A DNA stretch of 64,000 nucleotides from Chitinimonas arctica (GTDB taxonomy: Bacteria; Pseudomonadota; Gammaproteobacteria; Burkholderiales; Chitinimonadaceae), in NCBI RefSeq assembly GCF_007431345.1, contig NZ_CP041730.1, forward strand, positions 4,774,001 to 4,838,000. The letters run 5' to 3'. Each line of letters begins with the position of its first letter. The stretch's first letter is position 1. This document shows, one piece after another, positions 25,339 through 34,878 of the stretch. Under the pieces are notes generated by a model. The model searched no databases, was not told the origin of the DNA, and saw only the letters and a program-made list of their open reading frames with translations. The position numbers and the translations under genes were made by a program.

Positions 25339-26925
25339 CTAGTTGCCCAGGCGGTGACGGATTGCCCTATTTTGGGGAGCCACCGCAAGCCGGCCTGCCT
25401 GGGCGGCATTATGGTGTTTTTCGCGGAGCGATTCGAGGATGGGCCGGACTTGGAGGTAGGTATCGCTGCTGCCGTGGAACTCATGCATCTCGCAATCGTT
25501 GCCGCTGTAGTAGGCCTGCTTGTATAGACGCCGCGCGGTTTGATACTCCCCTGCGGCGGCTGATTTGCTGGCCAGCCGCATCAATATCGGGGCATAGGCT
25601 TTGCCGAGCGGGACCGAGCGGGCGAGGATTTCGTTGATCTGGGCGGCATCCTCGCAGTCGAAGAGATCCATTTGCTTGTCGAGACGGCAGCGGGTGAAAA
25701 ATCCATACAGCGCCTCGGCATCATCATCGTCGGCCTGTTCCTGCTTCATGCTCAAGGCGCCCTTCAGCAGGTGCAGGACGCTGATCGCGCCACCCGGGCC
25801 GATGTCGTTATTGCGCAAATCCAGGAATGTCAGGCCCACGGTGAGTTTGTTGAACGCCGGCAGCATCGGGACGCCTGGGAGGCCACGCTCGAAGATAAGT
25901 TCGCAAAGTTTGATGAATGCGGGCAGGCTGTGGGTCTTTTGGCCATTTATCAAGGCCGCGCGGAACAAGGCCTCGACACCGGCGTCGCCGATCCCGTTCT
26001 TGCCCAGGTCCAGCTTGTTCAGGGTGAGATTGGCTTCGGTAATCAGCCTTGGTTCTTTTGGGGATGTATCGTATTCCCCCTCCAGCAGCCTGGCCAAACT
26101 CATTGCGCCGTCGCAGCCGATGCCGCATCGGCTCAGATTCAGCTCGTTAAGCGCGGACACACCGCCGTCCGGCTGGGGGGCGAGGGCAGCGGCCAATGCA
26201 CGTGCGCCATCGTCGCCCAGCTTGTTTCCCTCCAGGCTAAGCGTCTCGAGCGTGCGGTTTTCCACCAGGAGCCGGGCAAGCCTTGCCATTTCCACGGGGC
26301 CAATCCCACATTGCCGCAAGGTCAGGCTGGTCAGGCCCTTATTGTGAAAGAATATTTCGGCCAGGCATTCCATGGCGTTGCAAGGCAGCGGGACGTCTAC
26401 TTTCTCATCGGTACCGGGCTTGGCGCCATCCAGCAGCAGTGTGTCGAGCTGGGTATTGTTCACCAGTGCGTGGGTAAGCTCACGCCAGCCATCGTCGGCT
26501 ATCGTGCATGCGGTGAGCGACAGCGTACGCAGGCCGTTATAGGCGCGCAGCAGCGTGGCCAAGGCGCGGGCGCCGTTCGTACCGATGTTCATATCAACCA
26601 TGCAGAGGGTATCCAGCTTGCTTCTGCTGCCTTCCCGGCTGATGGCTTCGGCCAGCCCCCGCAATACCTCGTCGCCGTACTGCGCGCCATACAGGCTGAG
26701 TTTGGTCAGGTGGCCGTGATTCGCCACGGCGTTGCCCAGCACCTGGGCGTCGCAGTCCTCGATCATCCGGCCACCCTGGGTGCTGAACAGCTCGCAATGG
26801 TTCTGGCAGGCGCTGTTTTCCCGCAGGCGGCGGATGACATGATGCAGCTCGGGGTCCACCACGCGGCTGGATCGGTCGTTGAAGAGCGAAAAATTGGGAA
26901 AACTGAAATTTATGGCTCTCGGCAT
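25339..26925 (-). CDS. Leucine-rich-repeat protein, ribonuclease-inhibitor type
   Basis: A 528-aa protein with about 8-9 LRRs of the 28-residue ribonuclease-inhibitor class. Examples are LTKLSLYGAQYGDEVLRGLA, LRTLSLTACTIADDGWREL, LETLSLEGNKLGDDGARALA and LNKLDLGKNGIGDAGVEALF. The C-terminal 120 residues are helical and not LRR. This repeat class is typical of eukaryotic NLRs and bacterial effectors. There is no Sec signal. The ATG at 26925 is chosen because GGAG lies 7 bases upstream; the frame is open about 31 codons further. It stands alone between dctM and an exporter gene. Role unknown. Confidence 0.8.
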   Translation of the reverse strand: MPRAINFSFPNFSLFNDRSSRVVDPELHHVIRRLRENSACQNHCELFSTQGGRMIEDCDAQVLGNAVANHGHLTKLSLYGAQYGDEVLRGLAEAISREGSRSKLDTLCMVDMNIGTNGARALATLLRAYNGLRTLSLTACTIADDGWRELTHALVNNTQLDTLLLDGAKPGTDEKVDVPLPCNAMECLAEIFFHNKGLTSLTLRQCGIGPVEMARLARLLVENRTLETLSLEGNKLGDDGARALAAALAPQPDGGVSALNELNLSRCGIGCDGAMSLARLLEGEYDTSPKEPRLITEANLTLNKLDLGKNGIGDAGVEALFRAALINGQKTHSLPAFIKLCELIFERGLPGVPMLPAFNKLTVGLTFLDLRNNDIGPGGAISVLHLLKGALSMKQEQADDDDAEALYGFFTRCRLDKQMDLFDCEDAAQINEILARSVPLGKAYAPILMRLASKSAAAGEYQTARRLYKQAYYSGNDCEMHEFHGSSDTYLQVRPILESLREKHHNAAQAGRLAVAPQNRAIRHRLGN

Positions 26926-27144
26926 GTTCCATCTCCTCGGGACTCGAATGGCAATCCGGTATCGGGAAAAACCGGATCTGCCGCGCAGCATTGAATGGAC
27001 GGCAGACCTATCGATCAAGATGCATCCGTCGGCGGGGCCCTTCGGTAAACCGGTACGCCATTGTCGAAAATCAGGGGAAGCCGCCTTGCCTAGTCCTGAC
27101 GGGCTACCTACACTCGTCCGCCCATCCGCTTGTCTTGCCCGCCC

Positions 27145-27990
27145 ATGAAGCCAGCCACCTGTTATGCGCTCGCCGCCATCGCCCTATGGGGTTCCCTGGC
27201 CTTGTTGTCGGTACGCCTGACGGCCGTGCCGCCTTTTCTGCTGGTGGGCTTGGCCTTGTGCCTGGGCGGCTTGGTCGGCCTGCCGCGCTGGCGTGACTGG
27301 CGGGTGCCGGGCAAGACCCTGCTGCTTGGCTGCTATGGTCTGTTCGGCTATCACTTCTGCCTGTTTCTGGCCCTGCGCTACGCCCCGGCGCTGGAAGCCA
27401 ATCTGATCAACTATCTATGGCCGCTGCTGATCGTGCTGCTGTCGCCCTTGTTCCTGCCGGATCTGCGCTTGGGTGTCCGGCATGTGCTGGGCGGCGCCTT
27501 GGGCCTGGGCGGTTGCATTTTGATCGTGGCCGGCAAGGGCGAGCTGTCATTGTCCGGCCAGCACGGCCTGGGCTATGCGCTGGCCGCCGTGGCTGCGCTG
27601 ATGTGGTCCAGCTATTCGCTGCTTACCCGGCGGGTTGCGCCGTTCCCCACCGCCGCGGTGGGCGGTTTTTGCCTTGCATCCGGTTTGCTGTCGCTATTGG
27701 CCCATGCCTTGCTGGAACCGGCTTATACCCCGAGCGGCGCGGAGTGGGGCTATCTGGCGCTCCTGGGCGCCGGGCCCATGGGCGCTGCCTTTTACTGCTG
27801 GGATATGGCGCTCAAGCGCGGCGATACACGTGCCATCGGCACGCTCGCCTACCTGACTCCGCTGTTGTCCACCAGCCTGCTGGCATTGTTCGGCGGGGGA
27901 CATTTTGGCTGGCAGGCGGCGGTTGCACTGGGCCTGATTCTGGCGGGCGCCTGGCTGGGGAATCGCGCGCCACGCCGCACTGCGTCATGA
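27145..27990 (+). CDS. EamA-family exporter
   Basis: A 281-aa drug/metabolite transporter with about ten membrane helices in two EamA repeats. The first repeat ends near APALEANLINYLWPLLIVLL, the signature position of the family. The second holds GPMGAAFYCWDMALKRGDTR. YddG-type aromatic amino acid exporters have a similar profile, but the substrate is not proven. The ATG at 27145 is chosen over a TTG five codons earlier. Confidence 0.85.
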   Translation: MKPATCYALAAIALWGSLALLSVRLTAVPPFLLVGLALCLGGLVGLPRWRDWRVPGKTLLLGCYGLFGYHFCLFLALRYAPALEANLINYLWPLLIVLLSPLFLPDLRLGVRHVLGGALGLGGCILIVAGKGELSLSGQHGLGYALAAVAALMWSSYSLLTRRVAPFPTAAVGGFCLASGLLSLLAHALLEPAYTPSGAEWGYLALLGAGPMGAAFYCWDMALKRGDTRAIGTLAYLTPLLSTSLLALFGGGHFGWQAAVALGLILAGAWLGNRAPRRTAS

Positions 27991-28059
27991 CGGGCTGAAT
28001 GGCTGCTCGTATGATCGGGTATTCAGCCATGTGGCTGGCCCCGGGCCGGGATCTTCCCT

Positions 28060-29520
28060 ATGTTGGAAACCATGGAACAGCGCTTCAAATCCCTGCAGCC
28101 GCGGCTGGATTTCTGCGCCTTGCGCTATGTCGAGGAAGAGACCGAAATCCTGTCGGTACGGCAGGGCGTGGCCGAACCCTTGCGACGCCGGCTCGATCGC
28201 GGCGCCATGATTACCGTGCTGCACCAGGGCGGCTATGGCTATGCCGCCACGTCCGATTGTTCGACCGAGGGATTGCGCGCGGCACTGGCGCATGCCACCG
28301 CCTGGGCTGCAGCTTCCGCGGGACATTCCCTGTTCGACTACCGCCGGATCGACATGCCACGGCTCCAGGGACAATACCAGGGGCCGGGAGTGGGGCAGCC
28401 CCTGGATTGGAACCGCAAGGCGCTTTACGATCTGCTGCTGGACGAATCGGCGGCCGCCAAGGCCGGCGATGCGCGCATTGCCGATTGGTCGGCGCAGTTG
28501 TCGCGGCTGACGGTGCGGCAGCGCTATATCACGCTGGATGGGGGAAGCATCGAACAGGATTTCCAGATGCTGTTGCCCTGCCTGTCGGTCACCGCCTTCG
28601 CCGATGGCGAGGCGCAGACCCGCAGCCTGGGCGGTGTACATGACGGCATCTGCCGGCAGGGCGGCATGGAGATCGTCGCCGAAGCGGGGCTGATCGGCGC
28701 CGGCCGGCGGGTGTCGGACGAAGCCTTGGCCCTGCTGGCGGCGCCCAACTGTCCCAGCGGCCGATTCGATCTGCTGCTGATGCCCGAGCAAATGATGCTG
28801 CAGATCCACGAGAGCATCGGCCATCCGCTGGAACTGGATCGCATCCTCGGCGACGAGCGCAACTATGCCGGCAGCAGCTTCGTCAGCCTGGATATGTTCG
28901 GTCACTATCAATATGGCTCGCACTTGCTGAACGTGACCTACGATCCCGGGCCGCGCAATGAATTCGCCAGCTACGGCTGGGATGACGAAGGCAGCCCCGC
29001 CGCCAAGGTCTGGCTGATCGAAAATGGCGTGCTGCGAAGGCCTTTGGGCGGCGCGATCTCGCAAGCGCGGGCGAGGGCTGCCGGTTACGCCCTGGAAGGC
29101 GTGGCCAATAGCCGCGCGTGCGGCTGGAACCGTCCCGCCATCGACCGCATGGCCAATCTCAATATCGAGCCGGGCCGGCATAGCCTGGCGCAAATGGTGG
29201 CGGGCATCGAACGAGGCGTGTTGATGGATACCAATGCATCGTGGTCCATTGACGATACCCGCAATAAATTCCAGTTCGGCTGCGAATTCGGCCGTTTGAT
29301 AGAGAATGGTAAACTGGGGCCGGTGGTGAAGAATCCCGGCTACCGCGGTACATCGGCCACCTTCTGGCGCTCGCTCAAGGCGGTCGGCGATGCGTCCACC
29401 CGGCAGGTGATGGGGACGGCGGACTGCGGCAAGGGAGAGCCGAACCAGGCCATCAGGGTGGGACATGCCTCGCCGGCCTGTGTGTTTGCCGATGTCGATG
29501 TGTTCGGCGGGGAGGGCTGA
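28060..29520 (+). CDS. TldD/PmbA-family metallopeptidase, TldD-like
   Basis: A 486-aa protein of the TldD/PmbA superfamily. The zinc motif HExxxH is intact as HESIGHPLELDR near residues 249-260. A late Cys (MGTADCGKGEP) could be the additional metal ligand. In E. coli, TldD with PmbA (TldE) cleaves peptides such as microcin B17 precursor and CcdA. This protein belongs to the branch whose two partners are encoded side by side: the next gene starts inside its stop codon (TGATG). Confidence 0.88.
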   Translation: MLETMEQRFKSLQPRLDFCALRYVEEETEILSVRQGVAEPLRRRLDRGAMITVLHQGGYGYAATSDCSTEGLRAALAHATAWAAASAGHSLFDYRRIDMPRLQGQYQGPGVGQPLDWNRKALYDLLLDESAAAKAGDARIADWSAQLSRLTVRQRYITLDGGSIEQDFQMLLPCLSVTAFADGEAQTRSLGGVHDGICRQGGMEIVAEAGLIGAGRRVSDEALALLAAPNCPSGRFDLLLMPEQMMLQIHESIGHPLELDRILGDERNYAGSSFVSLDMFGHYQYGSHLLNVTYDPGPRNEFASYGWDDEGSPAAKVWLIENGVLRRPLGGAISQARARAAGYALEGVANSRACGWNRPAIDRMANLNIEPGRHSLAQMVAGIERGVLMDTNASWSIDDTRNKFQFGCEFGRLIENGKLGPVVKNPGYRGTSATFWRSLKAVGDASTRQVMGTADCGKGEPNQAIRVGHASPACVFADVDVFGGEG

Positions 29521-30839
29521 TGCGAGAACATTTTTTTCGCCTGGCCGATCATCTGCGGACCCGGCTCGAAGGCAGCGAGGAGTTCACCCTGTGGCTGGTG
29601 GCCGAGCAGAGCGACTTTGTCCGCTTCAATGGCGGCAAGGTGCGCCAGGCCGGCCGGGTCGAGCAGGTCTATCTGGAATTCAAGCTGCTGCTGGGCAATA
29701 AGCATGTCAGCCAAAACCTGTCGCTGAGTGGCAAGGACGACGACTTTGCCTTGCTGGACCAGGTGGTGGCCGACTTGCGTAGTGCCCTGGGCGACGTGCC
29801 GGACGATCCTTATCTACTGCTCAATCGCACCCCGCGCGACAGTGAAAGGGTACTGGCCGACACGCTACCGCCCACCGCGGACATGCTGAACGATATCGTG
29901 ACGGCGGCCGCCGGCTGCGATCTGGTCGGCATCCTGGCGGCCGGTCCGATCTATCATGGCTTCGCCAACAGCCTGGGCCAGTCCAACTGGCACCAAGCGG
30001 CAAGCTGGAATTTCGACTGGAGCCTGCATGGACCGGGCAACCAGGCGGTCAAGCGCGGCAGCGCCGGCACCGACTGGTCGGCCGAACGCCTGCGGGCCGA
30101 ATTCGCCCATGCCAGCGCCGAACTGGCGTTGCTGGCGCGAACACCCCGCCATCCGATGCCCGGTAGCTACCGCGCCTACTTTACGCCGGCCGCCGTGGCG
30201 GAGCTGCTGCAAGTGCTTAATCTGGACGGCTTTTCGGAGAAGCAGCAGCGGGCCAAGCGTAGTCCACTGGTGCGGCTGGTAGAGGGAGAGGCCAGCCTGT
30301 CCCCGCTGCTACACCTGGCTGAGGACTGCGCCAACGGCATGACGCCGGGCTTCCAGGCCGAAGGGTTTATCAAGCCGGACCGTATCGAGTTGATCACGGC
30401 CGGCCGTCATGCCGGCAGCCTGGTCAGCCCGCGTAGCGCCAGCGAATACGGTATCACCGGTACCGCCGCCGAGGGCGACGAGGCGGGCCGGTCGCTTGAG
30501 CTGGCGGCGGGGACACTGGCGCAGGCCGACGTGCTGGCGGCGCTGGGCACCGGTCTGTATATCGCCAATCTGTGGTATCTCAACTTCTCCGAGCAAAGCG
30601 CTTGCCGTATCACCGGCATGACCCGCTTCGCCTGCTTCTGGGTGGAGCAGGGCAAGATCGTGGCGCCCCTGGCGGTGATGCGTTTCGACGACACCATTTA
30701 TCGCCTGCTGGGTAGCGAACTGGAAGCATTGACCCGGGAGCGGGAAATGCTGGTAGATCCGGGAAGCTATGGCGCGCGTGCTTGCGCAAGTGTTTGCTTG
30801 CCAGGTGCGCTGGTGAAGCGCTTCAATCTGGTGTCGTAG
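29520..30839 (+). CDS. TldD/PmbA-family protein, TldE/PmbA-like partner
   Basis: A 439-aa superfamily member lacking the HExxxH motif, as PmbA/TldE subunits do. Recognisable parts are DFVRFNGGKVRQAGRVEQ at the N-terminus and GTGLYIANLWYLNFSEQSAC near the end. The latter matches the 'GlyI.nlhYln' block of the family. It is translationally coupled to the upstream TldD-like gene by a 1-base overlap. The pair probably forms the heterodimeric peptidase; the substrate is unknown. Confidence 0.87.
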   Translation: MREHFFRLADHLRTRLEGSEEFTLWLVAEQSDFVRFNGGKVRQAGRVEQVYLEFKLLLGNKHVSQNLSLSGKDDDFALLDQVVADLRSALGDVPDDPYLLLNRTPRDSERVLADTLPPTADMLNDIVTAAAGCDLVGILAAGPIYHGFANSLGQSNWHQAASWNFDWSLHGPGNQAVKRGSAGTDWSAERLRAEFAHASAELALLARTPRHPMPGSYRAYFTPAAVAELLQVLNLDGFSEKQQRAKRSPLVRLVEGEASLSPLLHLAEDCANGMTPGFQAEGFIKPDRIELITAGRHAGSLVSPRSASEYGITGTAAEGDEAGRSLELAAGTLAQADVLAALGTGLYIANLWYLNFSEQSACRITGMTRFACFWVEQGKIVAPLAVMRFDDTIYRLLGSELEALTREREMLVDPGSYGARACASVCLPGALVKRFNLVS

Positions 30840-30878
30840 CCGATCCAATCGACAGCTACCGAAGAGGGGGGAAATCAT

Positions 30879-31424
30879 ATGCAAGATTCCGCACAGGATG
30901 TCGCCACATTGGCGGGCGGGTGCTTTTGGTGTCTAGAGGCTGTATTTCTGCAGTTGTCCGGCGTGGAAAAGGTCGTGTCCGGCTATATGGGCGGGCAGGT
31001 GGAGCAACCCAGCTACAAGCAGATCTGTACCGGTACCACCGGCCATGCCGAGGTGGTGCAGGTCTATTTCAACCCGGTACGGATTACCTATGGCGACCTG
31101 CTGGCAGTATTCTTCGCCATCCACGACCCCACCACGCTCAACCGTCAGGGCAACGATGTGGGGACCCAATATCGCTCGGCCATCTTCTTCCATACGCCGG
31201 AGCAGGAAAGGCAGGCGCGGATGGCCATTGCCAGCCTGACCGCCGACCGGGTCTATCCAGACGCACCGGTAACCGAAGTGGTGCCGGCCGAAACCTTCTG
31301 GCCGGCCGAGGACTACCATCAGGGCTACTTCGACGCCAACCCGCGCCAGCCCTATTGCGAAGCGGTGGTCGCGCCCAAGGTGCGCAAGGTGGTGGAGAAA
31401 TTCGACCGTTTGCTGAAGTCTTGA
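30879..31424 (+). CDS. msrA: Peptide methionine-S-sulfoxide reductase
   Basis: A 181-aa MsrA that reduces the S form of methionine sulfoxide. The catalytic GCFWC motif is at about residues 14-18, with the family blocks VVSGYMGG, GHAEVVQVYFNP and RSAIFFHTPEQ. ETFWPAEDYHQGYF holds the partner acidic and aromatic residues. It follows the TldE-like gene after 39 bases and may be co-transcribed with it. Confidence 0.96.
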   Translation: MQDSAQDVATLAGGCFWCLEAVFLQLSGVEKVVSGYMGGQVEQPSYKQICTGTTGHAEVVQVYFNPVRITYGDLLAVFFAIHDPTTLNRQGNDVGTQYRSAIFFHTPEQERQARMAIASLTADRVYPDAPVTEVVPAETFWPAEDYHQGYFDANPRQPYCEAVVAPKVRKVVEKFDRLLKS

Positions 31425-31437
31425 GGCGAGCGGGGGG

Positions 31438-32024
31438 ATGACGCAACTACGTCTCGCGATCCCGGCCGATATCGCGTCCGTCTACGCTATCTGTCTCGCC
31501 ACGGCCGACGCCGGCCAGGATGCCGGCGCACCGGGCCGGCAGGGCGAGCTATATGGCCATCTTTACGCCGGCCCTTACCTCGATTTGGCAGCACGCTTCG
31601 CCTGGGTGGCGGAAGACGGGGAGGGTGTCTGCGCTTACGCCCTGGCCACGGATGATTCAAGCGCCTTCTATGCCCGCATGGAGGCAGCGTGGCTGCCGCC
31701 GCTGCGCCGGCAATACCAGACAGCGATCTCACCCTTGGACCAGGGCCTGCTGGATCGCCTGCACGCGCCATTCACGCTCGATCCGCGCTTGGCGGACTGG
31801 CCGGGCCATCTGCATATCGACCTGCTCCCGCGCTGCCAGGGCAGGGGCTTGGGGGCCGCTTGATGGAGCGTATCCTCGCCGGTTTGGCCGAGGCCTCGGT
31901 CCCGGCGGTGCATCTGGGCGTGGACCCGCGCAATGTACGCGCGCTGGGCTGGTATGGAAGATTCGGTTTCACCGAGTTATTCCGCCAGCCCGGTTGCGTT
32001 TGGATGGGTAAGCAACTCCGCTGA
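31438..32024 (+). pseudogene. GNAT acetyltransferase gene with a frameshift in a G run
   Basis: The first frame (31438-31863) ends in HLHIDLLPRCQGRGLGAA. The rest of the acetyl-CoA-binding domain continues one frame over as GRLMERILAGLAEASVPAVH then LGVDPRNVRALGWYGRFGF. One extra G in the G5 run at 31851-31855 would restore R-C-Q-G-R-G-L-G-G-R-L-M and a 195-aa protein with the GNAT motif A (RxxGxG). The total length then divides by three. As it stands the gene is broken; slippage or a sequencing error in the homopolymer are both possible. The upstream neighbour is msrA, 13 bases away. Confidence 0.85.
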
Positions 32025-32053
32025 CTTGCAAGCAAGCGGAGCCTCGCCCCCTA

Positions 32054-33682
32054 TCAATCCACCACGAACTTCCCGATCTGCAGATTCAGGTTCCGCGACA
32101 GTTCGCCCAGATGTTTAGCCAGCAGATTGGCCGAGGAGACCGAAGCGTGGTTTTCCTCGCTCATCTGCGCGATATGCTCGATGTTCTGTGCGATCTGGTT
32201 GGAGGCGATCTTCTGTTCCCTTACCGCGGTGGAGATCTCGGTCAAGGTATGGACCGTACCCTTGGCGCCGCTACGAATATTGACCAGGGTGGTAGCCAGG
32301 GCCTGCGCACAGGCCACGCCGGAATCGATACGGCTACTGGCCTCCTGCATGCGGCTATGGGCTTGGGCGGTGTCGCGCTGCACCGTGTCGATCTTGCCGG
32401 AGATATCCGCGGTAGCACCGGCGGTACGTTCAGCCAGTTTGCGTACCTCGTCGGCCACCACGGCGAAACCGCGACCCATCTCACCGGCCCGGGCCGCTTC
32501 GATGGCGGCATTGAGCGCCAGCAGATTGGTCTGCTCGGCAATGTCCTTGATCACCCGCACAATGCCGCCGATCTCTCCGGAGCGGGCATTCAGCGCCTCG
32601 ATCGCCACGCCGGCGGCCTCCAGCGCATCGGCGATGCGGCCGATTTCCTCGGCGGCCTGGCTGGCCAGTTTTTCGCCGTCATCGGCCTGGGTAACCGCCT
32701 TGGAGGCTTCGGTGCGCACGCTGTCGGCGCTATCCGACACCACCGCGATGCTGGTGGTCAATTCCTCGATGGCCGCAGCGACGGCCGCGGAAGCCGAGGC
32801 TTGATGCGACGACGCCACGGCGACCTGCTCGGAGATGGTGTCCATTTCGGTGGCGGAATTGGCCACCTGCTTGGCGCTGTGGCCCGCTTCGCGCACCAGG
32901 TTGCGCAATCCCAGGAATAGCTGCGTGAACGCGCCTATCGTGCGGCCGACCTCGTTCCTGCCGGCATCGGGCAGGGCCAGGGTCAGGTTATTGCCGGCGG
33001 CGATACGCTGCGCCACCTGCTGGGTAGCATCCAGCGGCCGGCGGATGGAAACGGCCACCCCGCTGGCTACCGCAATGCCCAGCAAGACTGCCAGGATGGC
33101 TTGTACCCACAAGGCCTGCTGAGTACTTGAGCGCGAGGCAGCCAATTCGCCGGTAACGCGGCCGGCCTTCTCCTCGGTGACCTTCAGCAAGCCATTGAGC
33201 GATTCTTCCATGCCATGCACATGGCCCTTGAATTCGCCCATGGCCTTGTTGGCGTCTGCGGTCGTCGTCAGGCTCTGGCCCAACTGGCCGGCGACTTGGC
33301 GGAAGCCAACGGCGTATTTGTCCATCTGGCTGCGCAGCTCGGCGATCTGCTTCTTGGTATCATCGTCGGCCAGGCCTTCGGCGCGCTTGATGCTATCCTG
33401 CGCCTTGATAATGGTGTCATCCCATTTCTTGCGGTACTCCTGCACCTTGTCGGACTTGTCGATATTGATAAAGCTGTCTTTCTCGTATCGGCGTAGATTA
33501 CCGACGTGATAGCGGGCATCGCTCGCGGCCGTATTCAGGGCGATATCACCCTCCACCAGCAGCTTGACCCGCTGGTACTGGCTTTCCACGCCCCAGGAGC
33601 CGGTCAGGGCGACCGCCACCATCAACAGCAACAGTAAGCCGAAGCCCGCGATGATGCGTAGGGCAAAGCTGAAATTCTTCAT
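32054..33682 (-). CDS. Methyl-accepting chemotaxis protein
   Basis: A 542-aa chemoreceptor. A membrane helix at about 9-32 and another at about 190-212 enclose a helical periplasmic domain of four-helix-bundle type. A HAMP segment (IRRPLDATQQVAQRIAAGNN) and the signalling domain follow. The hairpin tip is intact: EQTNLLALNAAIEAARAGE, then FAVVADEVRKLAERT. No C-terminal CheR/CheB pentapeptide is present. The ligand is unknown. No che genes are in the window. Confidence 0.93.
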   Translation of the reverse strand: MKNFSFALRIIAGFGLLLLLMVAVALTGSWGVESQYQRVKLLVEGDIALNTAASDARYHVGNLRRYEKDSFINIDKSDKVQEYRKKWDDTIIKAQDSIKRAEGLADDDTKKQIAELRSQMDKYAVGFRQVAGQLGQSLTTTADANKAMGEFKGHVHGMEESLNGLLKVTEEKAGRVTGELAASRSSTQQALWVQAILAVLLGIAVASGVAVSIRRPLDATQQVAQRIAAGNNLTLALPDAGRNEVGRTIGAFTQLFLGLRNLVREAGHSAKQVANSATEMDTISEQVAVASSHQASASAAVAAAIEELTTSIAVVSDSADSVRTEASKAVTQADDGEKLASQAAEEIGRIADALEAAGVAIEALNARSGEIGGIVRVIKDIAEQTNLLALNAAIEAARAGEMGRGFAVVADEVRKLAERTAGATADISGKIDTVQRDTAQAHSRMQEASSRIDSGVACAQALATTLVNIRSGAKGTVHTLTEISTAVREQKIASNQIAQNIEHIAQMSEENHASVSSANLLAKHLGELSRNLNLQIGKFVVD

Positions 33683-33854
33683 GCTTGCTACTCCCTGAAG
33701 ACGCCTGCGATCTTGATAAACCGGGATATCGCCCGAAGGTACCTGTTAAAGCATATGAAATATCCGGGCCGCCTGTCGGTCTGTTTGCATGGATGCGTCG
33801 ATAAGCGGTCGAGTTTGCTAGAATCCGCGTTTTTTCAAAGGCTTGGAATTGACT

Positions 33855-34808
33855 GTGCGAATTGCGTTGGCACCCATGGAAGGCTTGGTCGATGCGCCGC
33901 TGCGCGCCGCGTTGACCGAGATAGGCGGCGTGGACTGGTGCGTCACCGAGTTCGTGCGGGTCACCAGCACCCTGTTGCCGCCCCGCTATTTCAAGCGCGT
34001 GGCGCCGGAGTGGGCCAATGGCTGGCGGACAGCGGCCGGCGTCCCGCTCAAGCTGCAATTGCTCGGTTCCGATCCCGCCTGCCTGGCCGACAATGCCGCC
34101 CGGGCTGCCGAGTTGGGTGCGCCGGGCATAGACCTGAACTTCGGCTGCCCGGCCAAATCGGTCAATCGCCACCGAGGCGGGGCCGTGCTGTTGAACGAGC
34201 CCGAGCTGCTCAACGAGATCGTGCGCGCGGTGCGTGCCGCCGTGCCCGCTGCCATTCCGGTCACTACCAAGATGCGCTTGGGCTATGAGGACACCGCGCT
34301 GGCACTGGATTGCGCGCGGGCCATGGACGAAGGCGGCTCGGCCGAACTGGTGGTGCATGCCCGAACCAAGGTCGATGGCTATAAGCCGCCGGCCCACTGG
34401 CATTGGATCGCCCGCATCAAGGAAGTGGTAAGGGCGCCCGTGGTCGCCAATGGCGAAATCTGGACCGTGCAGGATTATCTGCAATGCCGGCGCGAATCAA
34501 ACTGCGACGATGTCATGCTGGGACGTGGCCTGATTTCGCGGCCGGACTTGGCGCGGCAGATCCGCGCCGAGCTGGCCGGCCAACCGGCCGACACGGTGGA
34601 GTGGCCTGAACTACTGGGCATTGTGCGGCAATTCCATGCCGGCCTGATCGGTAGCGGCGCCCCTAGCTATGCACCGGGCAGGCTCAAGCAGTGGCTGGGA
34701 TATTTGCGCCGCAGCTATCCGGAAGCCACCGCCTTATTCCGCGAGATTCGCGGCCAGGCTACGCTGGACGCCTTGCCGATCAGCGCCGATCAGCCGGTTT
34801 CGCCTTGA
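33855..34808 (+). CDS. dusC: tRNA-dihydrouridine(16) synthase
   Basis: An FMN enzyme of about 317 aa that reduces a uridine in the tRNA D-loop. APMEGLVDAPLRAALT begins the TIM barrel. The catalytic Cys is in LNFGCPAKSVNRHRGGAVLL, and the FMN phosphate site is late (ANGEIWTVQDY, MLGRGLISRPDLARQI). ITEFVRV-type wording (CVTEFVRVTSTLLP) is typical of DusC rather than DusA or DusB. The GTG at 33855 gives the normal short N-terminus; the frame also allows TTG at 33843. Confidence 0.93.
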   Translation: MRIALAPMEGLVDAPLRAALTEIGGVDWCVTEFVRVTSTLLPPRYFKRVAPEWANGWRTAAGVPLKLQLLGSDPACLADNAARAAELGAPGIDLNFGCPAKSVNRHRGGAVLLNEPELLNEIVRAVRAAVPAAIPVTTKMRLGYEDTALALDCARAMDEGGSAELVVHARTKVDGYKPPAHWHWIARIKEVVRAPVVANGEIWTVQDYLQCRRESNCDDVMLGRGLISRPDLARQIRAELAGQPADTVEWPELLGIVRQFHAGLIGSGAPSYAPGRLKQWLGYLRRSYPEATALFREIRGQATLDALPISADQPVSP

Positions 34809-34878
34809 AGCATCACCTACCGCCAGCAGGCGGATATCCATTTACCACGCCGCGCTGCGGTGGCAATGAGCAAACACG

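Noticed and set aside
25672..26994. A 440-codon open frame antisense to the LRR gene
   Set aside because: The minus strand shows regular 28-residue LRRs and a good ribosome site; the plus frame shows neither.
27985..29466. A 493-codon open frame antisense to the TldD-like gene
   Set aside because: The plus strand encodes a protein with an intact HExxxH motif; the antisense product is featureless.
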